Positions 1-9,304 of a stretch of DNA of 48,359 nt are shown in pieces (position 1 is the first letter of the stretch; every line of letters begins with the position of its first letter). The notes below the pieces were generated by a model, which saw only the letters and a list, made by a program, of their open reading frames with translations, ran no database searches and was not told the origin of the DNA. This stretch comes from Fulvimarina sp. GTDB lineage: Bacteria > Pseudomonadota > Alphaproteobacteria > Rhizobiales > Rhizobiaceae. The stretch spans positions 1 through 48,359 of the forward strand of contig PACL01000038.1 in assembly GCA_002700095.1 (NCBI GenBank), given 5' to 3'. Made by a program: the position numbers and the translations under genes.

Positions 1-444
1 GATCGGCAGGCGGGCGCCCGCCGAGCCCAGCATCCGCCCCTCCCGGGCGAGCAGCTGCGACAGGTCGCTGAGACGGGTCTGCTGCTCGCGATAGGCGCGG
101 TAGAGCTTGGCGACGCCGGCCGCGGCGTTGGGGGCGGCGTCGGCGAGTTCGACGAGCTCCTGGTCGCCGGCGAGTTCCCCGGAGAGCAGCGGGTCGGAGA
201 AGATCGCCTTCAGCTCGGAGAAGACGCCCTGCTGGCGCCCGGCCTGCAGGTCGGCGAGGTCGACCTGATAGGTTTCCGACAGCTTCAGGAGGAGCTGGAC
301 GGTCAGCGGGCGCTGGTTGCGCTCGATGAGGTTCAGATAGGACGGCGAGATCCCCAGCTCCTCGGCCATCGCCGTCTGGGTCAGGGACAGCCCGTTGCGG
401 ATGCGGCGGATGCGCGGCCCGGCGAAGATCTTGTTGTCGGCCAT
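1..444 (-). CDS. XRE-family short-chain fatty-acyl regulator, 3' truncated by window edge
   Basis: The reading frame starts at the ATG at 444 and runs off the left edge after 148 codons, so only the N-terminal part is present. Residues about 7-62 form a Cro/C1-type helix-turn-helix with the classic pattern RRIRNGLSLTQTAMAEELG followed by SPSYLNLIERNQRPLT. This signature is typical of the large (about 450-480 aa) XRE regulators with a C-terminal DUF2083/ImmA-like part that control acetate and propionate metabolism (RamB/ScfR-like); that assignment rests on family knowledge. It is divergent from aceA, and an inverted repeat lies between the two genes, so control of isocitrate lyase and itself is the likely role (inference). 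The sensor part cannot be seen here. Confidence 0.85.
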   Translation of the reverse strand, partial: MADNKIFAGPRIRRIRNGLSLTQTAMAEELGISPSYLNLIERNQRPLTVQLLLKLSETYQVDLADLQAGRQQGVFSELKAIFSDPLLSGELAGDQELVELADAAPNAAAGVAKLYRAYREQQTRLSDLSQLLAREGRMLGSAGARLPI

Positions 445-691
445 GCCTAGCGCCCTCCCCCGGCATGCTTGCGGACGGGAGGATCTGCCGGCAGGGACAC
501 CGGCTGCGGATGAAGCCTCGAGGCGGCGCGGTCGAATGCGGCCTGCCGAGACCGCCGGTCCTCGCGAACGAGGCCACGGAGATCGGGCCCCATGCAGCGC
601 TTCGGATCCACCGCGGGCGGGAGGCGGCAGGCGCGCGCAAGGCGCCGGAAGACCACCCGCAGCTTGTCCCTCGCCAGCGCGCCTGACGGAG

Positions 692-832
692 TCAGACGAC
701 GAGCGGTCCGCGGCTCTTGCGGGCGCAGGCCGGGCCCGGCCCACGCATGTAGTGGCGCTCCGGCCGATAGCTCGGGCGGAAGAACTCGGTGACGGTCCGG
801 ATCATGGACATGATGAGATTCGTGCCTGTCAT
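692..832 (-). CDS. Possible 46-aa small protein
   Basis: A short frame with a GAGG motif 6 bases before the ATG encodes a 46-residue basic peptide (start MTGTNLIMSM, end RGPLVV). It has a short hydrophobic start and a cluster of Arg, Pro and Tyr residues. I do not recognise a family. It lies alone in the 800-bp space between the XRE regulator and aceA. High GC makes chance frames common, so this is only a candidate. Confidence 0.22.
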   Translation of the reverse strand: MTGTNLIMSMIRTVTEFFRPSYRPERHYMRGPGPACARKSRGPLVV

Positions 833-1077
833 GACACCCTCGACGGTTTCGTTCCTCCACCTCCCAATGGAAGCCCGAGAGTAATTCCCGAAGCTTGATG
901 AACTGCGAATGAATTGAGGCGGTTACATGCATTTGAAGGCCGTCCGTCCGACAGTTCGTCGCCCCGCCGCGAGATTGCGGCCCGGCTGTGCCCGGATCGC
1001 CACGCCCGCTGCTGTTCCCGCACCGCCGTCCGGCCGCGCCGGGCAGAGGCGAACCCGGGAGCTCGCGAATTTACATT

Positions 1078-1108
1078 TTTGACAAAATTACAAGCTGGTC
1101 CTGTCAAA
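1078..1108. promoter_or_regulatory. Inverted repeat TTTGACA-N17-TGTCAAA upstream of aceA
   Basis: Positions 1078-1084 and 1102-1108 are perfect 7-base inverted repeats separated by 17 bases, inside the only AT-rich patch of the divergent region, about 155 bases before the aceA start. The left half also contains TTTGACAAA, itself a palindrome around a central A. The form suits a dimeric HTH regulator, and the neighbouring XRE protein is the obvious candidate (inference). Confidence 0.4.
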
Positions 1109-1261
1109 CGCAAGACATCGCGACCCGAAATCGGCCGCCTCCGAGCGCCCGTTCTCTTCGCATCCACCGGCATAACTGACAGATATTGCGGTGACGAACA
1201 CGATCAGCCGGCGATCGCCGCCGGGAACCGTCAATGACAATCGAAGAGCGGAGTGCATGCC

Positions 1262-2569
<1,308 letters not shown>

Positions 2570-2742
2570 GCTTCGGCCGGCCACGAGGTCGGACATGCGG
2601 GCGGCTGCATCGCCAAGATATCGGGATCTTCTCGGCCGAGCGATGCGCCACCACCACGAACGGAGCTTTGCTCGCGCGTCCTGCCGGATGCGCCGAGCAG
2701 ACCTCCAGGGGCCGGGTCACCGGGAGGGTTCGCCCAGCCCCC

Positions 2743-2778
2743 ATCCATCATTCGCCGCAGATCCATCATTCGCCGCAG
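2743..2778. repeat. Two perfect 18-bp tandem repeats
   Basis: The 18-base unit atccatcattcgccgcag occurs twice head to tail with no mismatch (2743-2760 and 2761-2778), in the spacer between aceA and the next small gene, about 60 bases before its start. It may be a recent slippage duplication. Confidence 0.85.
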
Positions 2779-2839
2779 AGCGGCACATCAGATCGGGGCG
2801 CTTGGCCGAGGCCGGCCCCGGTAGCAAGGGAGAAGTTTC

Positions 2840-3097
2840 ATGAGTGCAGTCGCCAACGAAGATCGCCCCCGCACCCGCGTCAAGGAACGGGCGGAGGAAC
2901 AGTCCTCCTCGATGGACGAGGCCCAGCAGAGCGCCATCCGCATGCTCGCCAACGATCTCCATCGTCTCAACCAGTCGGTGATGAAGGCCGTCGAGGCCGG
3001 CGTCTCGGTTGAACTCGTGCGCTCCGCCCGCCACCATGGCGGCAACGGCAACTGGGGCGACCTGCTCATCCCGGTCGTGCTGAAGAGCGGCGACTGA
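2840..3097 (+). CDS. Small conserved protein downstream of aceA
   Basis: An 85-aa soluble protein with no signal peptide or membrane segment. The N-terminal third is charged and probably flexible (RPRTRVKERAEEQSSSMDE). The middle is helical (residues about 28-57, containing AIRMLANDLHRLNQSVMKAV), and the end has RSARHHGGNGNWGDLLIPVV. The start has a good Shine-Dalgarno (AGGGAGAAG) before the ATG. Similar short proteins follow aceA in other rhizobia as far as I recall, so a role tied to the glyoxylate shunt is possible, but the function is unknown. It could be expressed with aceA, since no terminator is visible between them, although the gap is 270 bases. Confidence 0.7.
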   Translation: MSAVANEDRPRTRVKERAEEQSSSMDEAQQSAIRMLANDLHRLNQSVMKAVEAGVSVELVRSARHHGGNGNWGDLLIPVVLKSGD

Positions 3098-3113
3098 GGC
3101 TCTCAGCCTCCTG

Positions 3114-3149
3114 AAAAAGTGACGGACGGCCGAGGCACGGCCGCCCGTC
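3114..3149 (-). terminator. Intrinsic terminator of the sulfotransferase gene
   Basis: On the minus strand a 12-base stem with one mismatch and a 5-base loop (3121-3149) is followed by ACTTTTTC. It lies about 50 bases after the stop codon of the sulfotransferase gene. Confidence 0.7.
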
Positions 3150-3200
3150 ATTGCCATGTCAGAAGAAATGGGGCGGCGGCGGTGCCGCCCCGGACCGTTC

Positions 3201-4052
3201 CTACCAGGACTTCGGCAAGGTCATTCCGGCGTCCCGGAGTTCCGTCCCGATCCGCTTGGCGTCCTTGGCGAACATGTCGACGAACCAGCCGGGCATCTTG
3301 CCGGCGCGGGTCTCGTTGACCCGCTGGCCGAGGAGGTCGGCGGGATAGTTGTGATGGGCGATGCCGAGGAACCGCTCCATGTCGCGCACGAAACCGGCGG
3401 GATCGGCCTGCATCTCCTCGTAGAAGACGAGCTTCACATCGGCCGGGTCGAGGCCGGCCTTCATCCGCCGCACGATCGCGCCGTATTCGGCATGGCGCCA
3501 CTCGCCCTCGGGGCGCAGCATCGCCTCGGCGTCCCGCGGCCCGAGCTCGTCGAAGGGGCGGCCGTCGCCGGCCAACTGGTGCTTGAAGCGCATCTGCGAC
3601 CATAGCCGGTCGATCGGCTCGCGCATCACGAAGGACACCTTCAGATTGCCCGTCTTCGATCGGATCTCGCGCCACCCGGCCTCGCTCACCTGGCAGGTGA
3701 GGTTGCTGAAATCCGCCGACCAGCGCGAGCCCGCCGCCCGGAACAGGCGCGAATACCAGGCATCGTCGATCGGGTCAGACAGGTAATCGGCGGTCCACAG
3801 GAGCCGAGAGCGCACACCGACCAGCTGGGAGTTTTCGGGGTCGATCCTCGTATGGGCGATCGCGCGGCTGAGCCGGTGACCGGGGCCCAGCGGCGAAGGG
3901 CCGTGCGCATAGCGATGCGCGAAATAGTGAAGCTCCTTCTCCGGCGGGAAGTAGATCTCCGGATGGCTGCGGAAGACCCGGTACATCCAGGTGGTGCCGG
4001 CCTTCATCGCCCCCGCGCCGAGGAACAGCTTATCCGGCAGGACCGTCTTCAT
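3201..4052 (-). CDS. Sulfotransferase family protein
   Basis: A 283-aa cytosolic protein of the PAPS-dependent sulfotransferase family related to heparan sulfate and NodH-type enzymes. The 5'-phosphosulfate loop is visible at residues 14-23 (GAMKAGTTWM). The 3'-phosphate-binding motif R-x-P-x2-R-x2-S lies at 144-152 (REPIDRLWS). The acceptor is not recognisable; a cell-surface glycan, exopolysaccharide or lipid is the usual guess. No glycan biosynthesis genes flank it, so context gives no help. It stands alone with its own terminator downstream. Start is the ATG at 4052, with GAGG about 12 bases upstream. Length is normal for the single-domain family. Confidence 0.85.
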   Translation of the reverse strand: MKTVLPDKLFLGAGAMKAGTTWMYRVFRSHPEIYFPPEKELHYFAHRYAHGPSPLGPGHRLSRAIAHTRIDPENSQLVGVRSRLLWTADYLSDPIDDAWYSRLFRAAGSRWSADFSNLTCQVSEAGWREIRSKTGNLKVSFVMREPIDRLWSQMRFKHQLAGDGRPFDELGPRDAEAMLRPEGEWRHAEYGAIVRRMKAGLDPADVKLVFYEEMQADPAGFVRDMERFLGIAHHNYPADLLGQRVNETRAGKMPGWFVDMFAKDAKRIGTELRDAGMTLPKSW

Positions 4053-4314
4053 CGCGGCATGTCCTCATTGGTTGCGTCGCGGCGCACCATTCACGAGCGC
4101 CCGATCCGGATCAAGCATCCCGCGGTCGAATTCATCGCAGAGTTGGCAAAAAAGTCCGGCGGACGGTTGGCGTCGGCCGACCCCGCGGCGCAATCGCCGG
4201 CGCCGCGACTTGACTCTGCGTCATGTGACGGCTCGACTCCCGGGCGACACCGCCGCCGCGCCGCCGAAGCGGGCGCGTCGGCGGGTCCCTCCGCCACCAG
4301 GATCGCGCTCGACG

Positions 4315-5862
4315 ATGTTCGCCAACCCCTCCCGCTCGCACCGGATCCAGCCTCGCCGCCGTCTTCCGGCTTCTGCCGCTGCTGCCGCCATCCGCATCGC
4401 GCTCGCCGGTTCGGCCGTGGTCGCAGCACTTGCACCGCCGGCGTCGCTCGCTACCGAGGTGACGGTGCGCCCGGACCTCTACTCCCGCACGATCGGCCTG
4501 AAGCGGCTGTTTCCGCCCCGCTCGCTCGCCGGGAGCGATGGCGCCAAGGCGCCGGACAGTGGCGCCTTCTCCAGCCTCGACGCCGTCGCGGTGAACCGCG
4601 AGGGCGAGACCAATCCCGCCGTCCTGCGGATCGAGGGTGTGATCGAGAGGGGCGATGCGGAGAAGGTGAAGCGGGCGCTGGAGGATTGGACCCACTATCC
4701 GCTGGTCGTCTCCTTCGACAGTCCGGGCGGCGTCTTCGCCGAGGCCTTCCGCATCGCCGAGGTGCTTCGTTACGACATCGAGGGCCAGGATCCGCGGATC
4801 GCGGGGCTGATCGTCCTGGCCGGCGACCAATGCCTCTCGGCCTGCGCCGTCGCCTTCGCCGCCTCGGTCGACCGTGTCCATCCCGAGACCGGTGACAACC
4901 GCTTCATCCAGCGGGGCGGCAAGCTCGGTTTCCACATGCCCTACATTCCGGACGGCGCCGATACGAGCGGCGCCGGCGCGAGCGACATGCTCGGCCTCGG
5001 CTACGACGTCGCCGCCGAAATGGTCGGGCTCCTTCAGGACAGCGCCAATCCGCCGGAGCTTCTCCTGCGCATGCTGCGCCACCGCACGGCGACGTCCTTC
5101 TACGTGCTCGAAGCGAATCTGGAAGCCTGGCGCATGGGTTTCACGCCCGTCACCGCGGCCGGCGAGGTCAGCGAGATCGGACCGGCCGGCCTCGACGCCG
5201 ATGCCATCGGGATGCTGTGCAACCTCGGCCTTGCCGCCGGCCCGATTCGGATGAGCGGCGCGGAAGACGAATTCACAAATTTCCAGCCTTTCCTCTCTGA
5301 AGGCGCAAGCAGCGCCGACCTGCCCCTCCTGACCCAGCTCATAAGCGCCGGCGACAGGTCCTTCGACATCACCGGCGGCTGGTTCTCCTGCCAGGTCCGT
5401 GTCGACGACGCTTCGCGGGTCGGCATCGGGATCTGGCGCGGCAATGCCGGCTGCGAGGGGGCCGGCGACAAGGAGCCGGGCGCGATCTGCGCCGCGCCGC
5501 CGACCGGCGTCGACACGGTCAGCAACTTCTTCCTCGCCGAGGCCTATTCCTGCCGCGACGACGCGATCCTGCCCGGAACCTTCACCGAGGACACTCGGCC
5601 GAAGATCAAGCGCGACGTCTATCTGCGCGACGCCCCCGGCAGGAGCGGCCAGGTGGTGACGACGCTCGGCGCCGGCAGCGAGGTCACGGTGACGGGGTGC
5701 CGGGTAACGGCCGACGACCAGGGCGTCTGGTACGCCGTCAGCCGGGCCGGCACCAAGGGCTGGGTTTCGGCCCGCTTCGTCGGCGGCCATGCCGAGAGTT
5801 TCGCCGATCGCGGCGGACGCTTCGCCCTCGACCCGTCCGAGGACGAGGCAGCGCAGCAATAG
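4315..5862 (+). CDS. Periplasmic ClpP/crotonase-fold protein with C-terminal SH3 domain (COG3904-like)
   Basis: A 515-aa protein. It starts with a basic stretch and a hydrophobic run (residues about 17-45) that looks like a signal peptide or anchor. A ClpP/SppA-like fold covers about 100-265: SFDSPGG near 133 corresponds to the oxyanion strand, DQCLSACA near 173-178 offers Ser175 as a candidate nucleophile, and FHMPY follows. The C-terminal part (about 430-495) reads as a bacterial SH3 domain (VYLRDAPG...GWVSARFV), which usually binds peptidoglycan or peptides. An envelope protease or scaffold role is inferred; no substrate is known. The start is uncertain because no strong ribosome site precedes 4315; the frame is open further upstream, but its codon use there looks non-coding. 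Confidence 0.75.
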   Translation: MFANPSRSHRIQPRRRLPASAAAAAIRIALAGSAVVAALAPPASLATEVTVRPDLYSRTIGLKRLFPPRSLAGSDGAKAPDSGAFSSLDAVAVNREGETNPAVLRIEGVIERGDAEKVKRALEDWTHYPLVVSFDSPGGVFAEAFRIAEVLRYDIEGQDPRIAGLIVLAGDQCLSACAVAFAASVDRVHPETGDNRFIQRGGKLGFHMPYIPDGADTSGAGASDMLGLGYDVAAEMVGLLQDSANPPELLLRMLRHRTATSFYVLEANLEAWRMGFTPVTAAGEVSEIGPAGLDADAIGMLCNLGLAAGPIRMSGAEDEFTNFQPFLSEGASSADLPLLTQLISAGDRSFDITGGWFSCQVRVDDASRVGIGIWRGNAGCEGAGDKEPGAICAAPPTGVDTVSNFFLAEAYSCRDDAILPGTFTEDTRPKIKRDVYLRDAPGRSGQVVTTLGAGSEVTVTGCRVTADDQGVWYAVSRAGTKGWVSARFVGGHAESFADRGGRFALDPSEDEAAQQ

Positions 5863-5910
5863 GCAGTTCCCGACTTCGAGCCGCAGCGGCTTGCCTCACC
5901 GCGGACCGCC

Positions 5911-5945
5911 AAAAACAAAGCGCCCGATGATCGCTCATCAGGCGC
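5911..5945 (-). terminator. Intrinsic terminator of irr
   Basis: On the minus strand an 11-base stem with one T-G wobble and a GCGA tetraloop (5920-5945) is followed by TTTGTTTTT. It is about 65 bases past the irr stop codon. Confidence 0.8.
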
Positions 5946-6011
5946 CGATTGGCATCTATCTTTTATACGGCGCCGCGGAGGCGGCATGGCTCAGCGGCCG
6001 CGGCTCAAAGC

Positions 6012-6461
6012 TCAGTGAGCCTCGTTCCGGCTCGCCTCGCTCTTGCGGCGCACACGCACGACGACGTCGACATTGACGATCTCCATCCCTTCCGGCGGCT
6101 CGGGAAGCTCGTTGAGCTTCAGCGTGCCGAGGGGGATGTCGACCATCTCGTTCTCGTCTTCGATGAAGAAGTGGTGATGATCGGAGGTGTTGGTGTCGAA
6201 ATAGGTCCGCTGGCCCTCGGCCGAGAGCGGGCGCACGAGGCCGGCATCGGTGAACTGGTGCAGCGTGTTGTAGACGGTCGCGAGCGACACCGTCTCGCCG
6301 GCCTTCTGGGCTTCCTCGTAGAGCTCCTCGGCGGAGAGATGCCGATCACCGGAGCCGAACATGAGATTGCACAGGGCGACCCGCTGCCGGGTCGGCCGGA
6401 GGCCCACCGAACGAAGCCGCTCGAATACACAAAAGCTCTGATTTCGCGTCCGGTTTTCCAT
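6012..6461 (-). CDS. irr: Iron response regulator Irr, Fur family
   Basis: A heme-sensing Fur-superfamily regulator of iron and heme genes in Hyphomicrobiales, active under iron limitation. The winged-helix part has LRPTRQRVAL (residues 21-30) and the recognition helix SLATVYNTLHQF (59-70). The heme/metal-binding triplet HHH is at 95-97 within TSDHHHFF, and the C-terminal DVVVRVRRK strand matches Irr. Start at 6461 (MENRTRNQ) gives a usual 149 aa. An in-frame ATG at 6536 would add 25 residues whose codons look non-coding, so it is less likely. Irr next to fabA-fabB-fabI is a familiar order in this lineage. The N-terminal Cys-Pro heme regulatory motif of Bradyrhizobium Irr is absent, as in Rhizobium. 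Confidence 0.93.
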   Translation of the reverse strand: MENRTRNQSFCVFERLRSVGLRPTRQRVALCNLMFGSGDRHLSAEELYEEAQKAGETVSLATVYNTLHQFTDAGLVRPLSAEGQRTYFDTNTSDHHHFFIEDENEMVDIPLGTLKLNELPEPPEGMEIVNVDVVVRVRRKSEASRNEAH

Positions 6462-6626
6462 CACTGAAAACGCCACTGCCCGTCTTTTCGTTGTCGTCGC
6501 ACATCGAGTGTGCGCTCGGTCCATCTTCTCGGCCATAGCACAGGTTCATGAGCCGCGCATCAAAAATTGGCGATATTCCTGATCATGGAACTCAGCTTTC
6601 GCGGCCGCGCCTTCGCGCAGGCCTCG

Positions 6627-7091
6627 TCACGCGGGGCAACCTTGCGACTGGGCGAGCGTATCGAGCGCCTTGGCCGAGCCCGAAAGCGGCAGCTCGTAAC
6701 GCCCCGCAGGCGTCGCGCCCTCCGCCGTCCTGCCCCGCCGCAGGGCGTCCACCAGGCTCGCCGCCTGGGAACCCGACAGCGTCGCCGTCAGGGCCGACCC
6801 GGGCGCGCCCGGGCGCTGGCCCGCCTTGGCACGGAAGCGGCGGGCCGTGCCGTCGATCGTCACCACGACCGTATGGAGCGTTCCCGCCTCCATGCGCATG
6901 GGAAAGCCGAATGCGCTGAGCGAGAGGCCCTGCGGACCGCAACCGATGGCAAGGCCGTTCAAACCGCCATCCACCCACAGCCCCGCCTCGCCGGCGACGA
7001 ACCGCCAGGCCGCCGCCTCGGCCGGAATGACCGCCACGGCAAGGCCGAGCGAGACACCGGCCACCAGAAGAGCCCGAAATCGCATTCCCAT
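6627..7091 (-). CDS. Small secreted protein of unknown function
   Basis: A 154-aa protein starting MGMRFRALLVAG with a clear signal peptide (cleavage likely after AEA near residue 25), so periplasmic or exported. The mature part is rich in Gly and Ala, with a run of short strands and one Cys near the middle (IGCGPQG) and one at the C terminus (SQGCPA) that may form a disulfide. AGGAGG lies a few bases before the ATG at 7091 and decides this start over a GTG further upstream. It is upstream of irr on the same strand and divergent from fabA. No family recognised. Confidence 0.65.
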   Translation of the reverse strand: MGMRFRALLVAGVSLGLAVAVIPAEAAAWRFVAGEAGLWVDGGLNGLAIGCGPQGLSLSAFGFPMRMEAGTLHTVVVTIDGTARRFRAKAGQRPGAPGSALTATLSGSQAASLVDALRRGRTAEGATPAGRYELPLSGSAKALDTLAQSQGCPA

Positions 7092-7394
7092 TCCTCTTCC
7101 TCCTGTGGTCACATCGCCCCGTGCGATGCCCCTTCGAAGGCGGGCAAGTGGTGCGCCCCGTCATCGCCATCCAGCGGGGGCAGGCCTTTAAATGCGCCAT
7201 CCGCTGCCACATCTGCCCTCACGAACGGCCATTCCGCGCCTTGCGGTGGCAGATTGCTGTGGCTTTGGCACCCGGAGGCGCGCTCCAGCGCGACGACTTC
7301 CGGTTTTCACCCATGCAGCGACCATGCTAAGGCCGCAACGGAGGCTCGCCGAACCTTGGCGGGACCGATGGACTAGGGCGGACATTCGAGACCC

Positions 7395-7922
7395 ATGACA
7401 GCGCGCAAATCCTCTTTCGACTACGACGATCTTCTCGCCCATGGTCGCGGCGAGCTGTTCGGTGCCGGCAATGCCCAGCTGCCGCTCCCACCCATGCTGA
7501 TGTTCGATCGCATCACCAATGTCGACGAGACCGGTGGCGAGAACGGCAAGGGCATGATCACCGCCGAACTCGACGTCAATCCCGATCTCTGGTTCTTCCA
7601 GTGCCACTTCAAGGGCGATCCGGTGATGCCCGGCTGCCTCGGCCTCGATGCCCTCTGGCAGCTGACGGGCTTCTTCCTGACCTGGCTCGGCGAGGTCGGC
7701 CGCGGCCGGGCCCTGGGTGTCGGCGAGGTGAAGTTCACCGGCCAGGTGACGCCGCAGATCAAGCGCGTCGAATACGGCGTGGAGTTCCGGCGCGTCATGC
7801 GCTCCAAGCTGAAGCTCGGCATCGCCAATGGCTGGGTCAAGGCCGACGGCGAGATCATCTACCGGGCGAGCGACCTTCGGGTCGGACTGTTCAGCGACGA
7901 CGTCGCCCTTCCCGGCGCGTGA
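7395..7922 (+). CDS. fabA: 3-hydroxydecanoyl-ACP dehydratase/isomerase FabA
   Basis: Dehydrates 3-hydroxydecanoyl-ACP and isomerises the product to the cis-3 form, the branch point for anaerobic-type unsaturated fatty acid synthesis in the cytosol. The 175-aa hot-dog fold protein has the active-site His71 in [12 protein letters not shown] and Asp85 in [12 protein letters not shown]. It is followed directly by fabB and fabI on the same strand, the standard FabA/FabB pathway cluster. Length and motifs are canonical. Because Irr is a neighbour, iron-linked control is conceivable, but no clear operator was seen in the 280-bp space before the gene. Confidence 0.97.
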   Translation: MTARKSSFDYDDLLAHGRGELFGAGNAQLPLPPMLMFDRITNVDETGGENGKGMITAELDVNPDLWFFQCHFKGDPVMPGCLGLDALWQLTGFFLTWLGEVGRGRALGVGEVKFTGQVTPQIKRVEYGVEFRRVMRSKLKLGIANGWVKADGEIIYRASDLRVGLFSDDVALPGA

Positions 7923-8057
7923 CGGGATCCTGGTGCGGGCGCCCTCCAGTTGAGGCGCGCTCCGCTCTATTGTATTGCGCGAGCATGATGGGTACCCCCA
8001 CGAACCGGTGCCGGGCGTTCCGGATCATGGTCCAGAAGACAGGAGAGGACGCACGCG

Positions 8058-9287
8058 ATGAGACGGGTCGTCGTCACGGGGATGGGGATCGTATCGCCCA
8101 TCGGAAACGATGTCGAAGAGGTCGCAAGCTCCCTGAAGGCAGCGCGATCGGGCATTTCCTTTTCGCCCGAATACAAGGAACTGGGCTTCCGCAGCCACGT
8201 CCACGGCAAGCCGACGCTTGATCCGGCGACGGTGCTCGATCGCCGGGCGATGCGCTTCCACGGCGGCGGCACCGCCTGGAACCACGTCGCCATGAACCAG
8301 GCCATCGCCGACGCGGGCCTGAGCGAAGCCGACATCTCCAACGAGCGGACCGGCATCATCATGGGCTCGGGCGGCTCCTCGACGATCTCGATCGTCCAGG
8401 CCGCCGACATCACCCGAGAGAAGGGCCCGAAGCGCATCGGGCCGACGGTGGTGCCGAAGGCGATGTCCTCGACCGCCTCGGCGACGCTCGCGACCTGGTT
8501 CAAGATCAAGGGCGTCAACTATTCGATCTCCTCCGCCTGCTCCACCTCGAGCCACTGCATCGGCAATGCTGCCGAGCAGATCATGCTCGGCAAGCAGGAC
8601 ATGATCTTTGCAGGCGGCTGCGAGGACCTCAACTGGTCGCTGTCGAACCTGTTCGACGCCATGGGCGCCCTCTCCTCGGCCTTCAACGAGACCCCGGAGG
8701 TCGCCTCGCGGGCCTATGACAAGAACCGCGACGGCTTCGTCATCGCGGGCGGAGCCGGCGTCGTCGTCCTCGAGGACTACGAGAAGGCGAAGGCCCGGGG
8801 CGCCAGGATCTATGCCGAGATCGTCGGCTACGGCGCGACGTCGGACGGCGCCGACATGGTCGCCCCCTCCGGCGAGGGCGCTGTGCGCTGCATGCGCCAG
8901 GCGCTCGCCGGCTTCTCCGGCACGCTGGACGGCCAGGTCGACTACATCAATCCCCATGCGACCGCGACCGAGGTCGGCGACCGGATGGAGATGATGGCGA
9001 TCCGCGAGGTGTTCGGCGAGGCGATCCCGCCGATCTCCGCCACCAAGTCGCTGACCGGCCACAGCCAGGGGGCCACCGGCGTTCACGAGGCGATCTATTC
9101 GCTCATCATGATGCGGGACCGCTTCATCGCCAAGAGCGCCCATATCGACGAGCTGGACGAGGAATTCGTCGGTGCGCCGATCGTGCAGGAGCGTCGCGAC
9201 GACGTCCAGATCGACCGCGTCCTGTCCAATTCCTTCGGCTTCGGCGGCACCAATGCCTGCCTGGTCTTCCAGCGCATCCTCGAATGA
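8058..9287 (+). CDS. fabB: 3-oxoacyl-ACP synthase I FabB
   Basis: Condensing enzyme that elongates the cis-3-decenoyl-ACP made by FabA, essential for unsaturated fatty acids. The 409-aa thiolase-fold protein has nucleophile Cys161 ([10 protein letters not shown]), His300 ([12 protein letters not shown]) and His335 with Lys330 ([10 protein letters not shown]). The usual NTH before the first His is NPH here, a mild variant. The C-terminal [12 protein letters not shown] glycine loop is intact. It is 135 bases after fabA, and its TGA overlaps an in-frame ATG of the fabI frame, indicating one operon. Confidence 0.97.
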   Translation: MRRVVVTGMGIVSPIGNDVEEVASSLKAARSGISFSPEYKELGFRSHVHGKPTLDPATVLDRRAMRFHGGGTAWNHVAMNQAIADAGLSEADISNERTGIIMGSGGSSTISIVQAADITREKGPKRIGPTVVPKAMSSTASATLATWFKIKGVNYSISSACSTSSHCIGNAAEQIMLGKQDMIFAGGCEDLNWSLSNLFDAMGALSSAFNETPEVASRAYDKNRDGFVIAGGAGVVVLEDYEKAKARGARIYAEIVGYGATSDGADMVAPSGEGAVRCMRQALAGFSGTLDGQVDYINPHATATEVGDRMEMMAIREVFGEAIPPISATKSLTGHSQGATGVHEAIYSLIMMRDRFIAKSAHIDELDEEFVGAPIVQERRDDVQIDRVLSNSFGFGGTNACLVFQRILE

Positions 9288-9304
9288 CGAAGAGAGAGAC
9301 CGCC

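Larger units (their letters stand above)
445..1261. other. Intergenic region between XRE regulator and aceA
   Basis: About 800 bases without a convincing long gene. It holds the possible 46-aa frame at 692-832 and, near 1060-1110, an AT-richer patch with an inverted repeat that is the best candidate for the aceA control region. Longer frames here are Arg/Pro-rich and look like chance frames. Confidence 0.5.

Noticed and set aside
3095..3109. GAGGCT-CTC-AGCCTC hairpin after the small protein gene as its terminator
   Set aside because: Six-base stem followed by CTGAAAAAG, with no T run on the plus strand.
4132..5859. Long antisense frame over the COG3904-like gene
   Set aside because: Low-complexity Ala/Gly/Arg product without motifs; it mirrors the codon pattern of the real gene.
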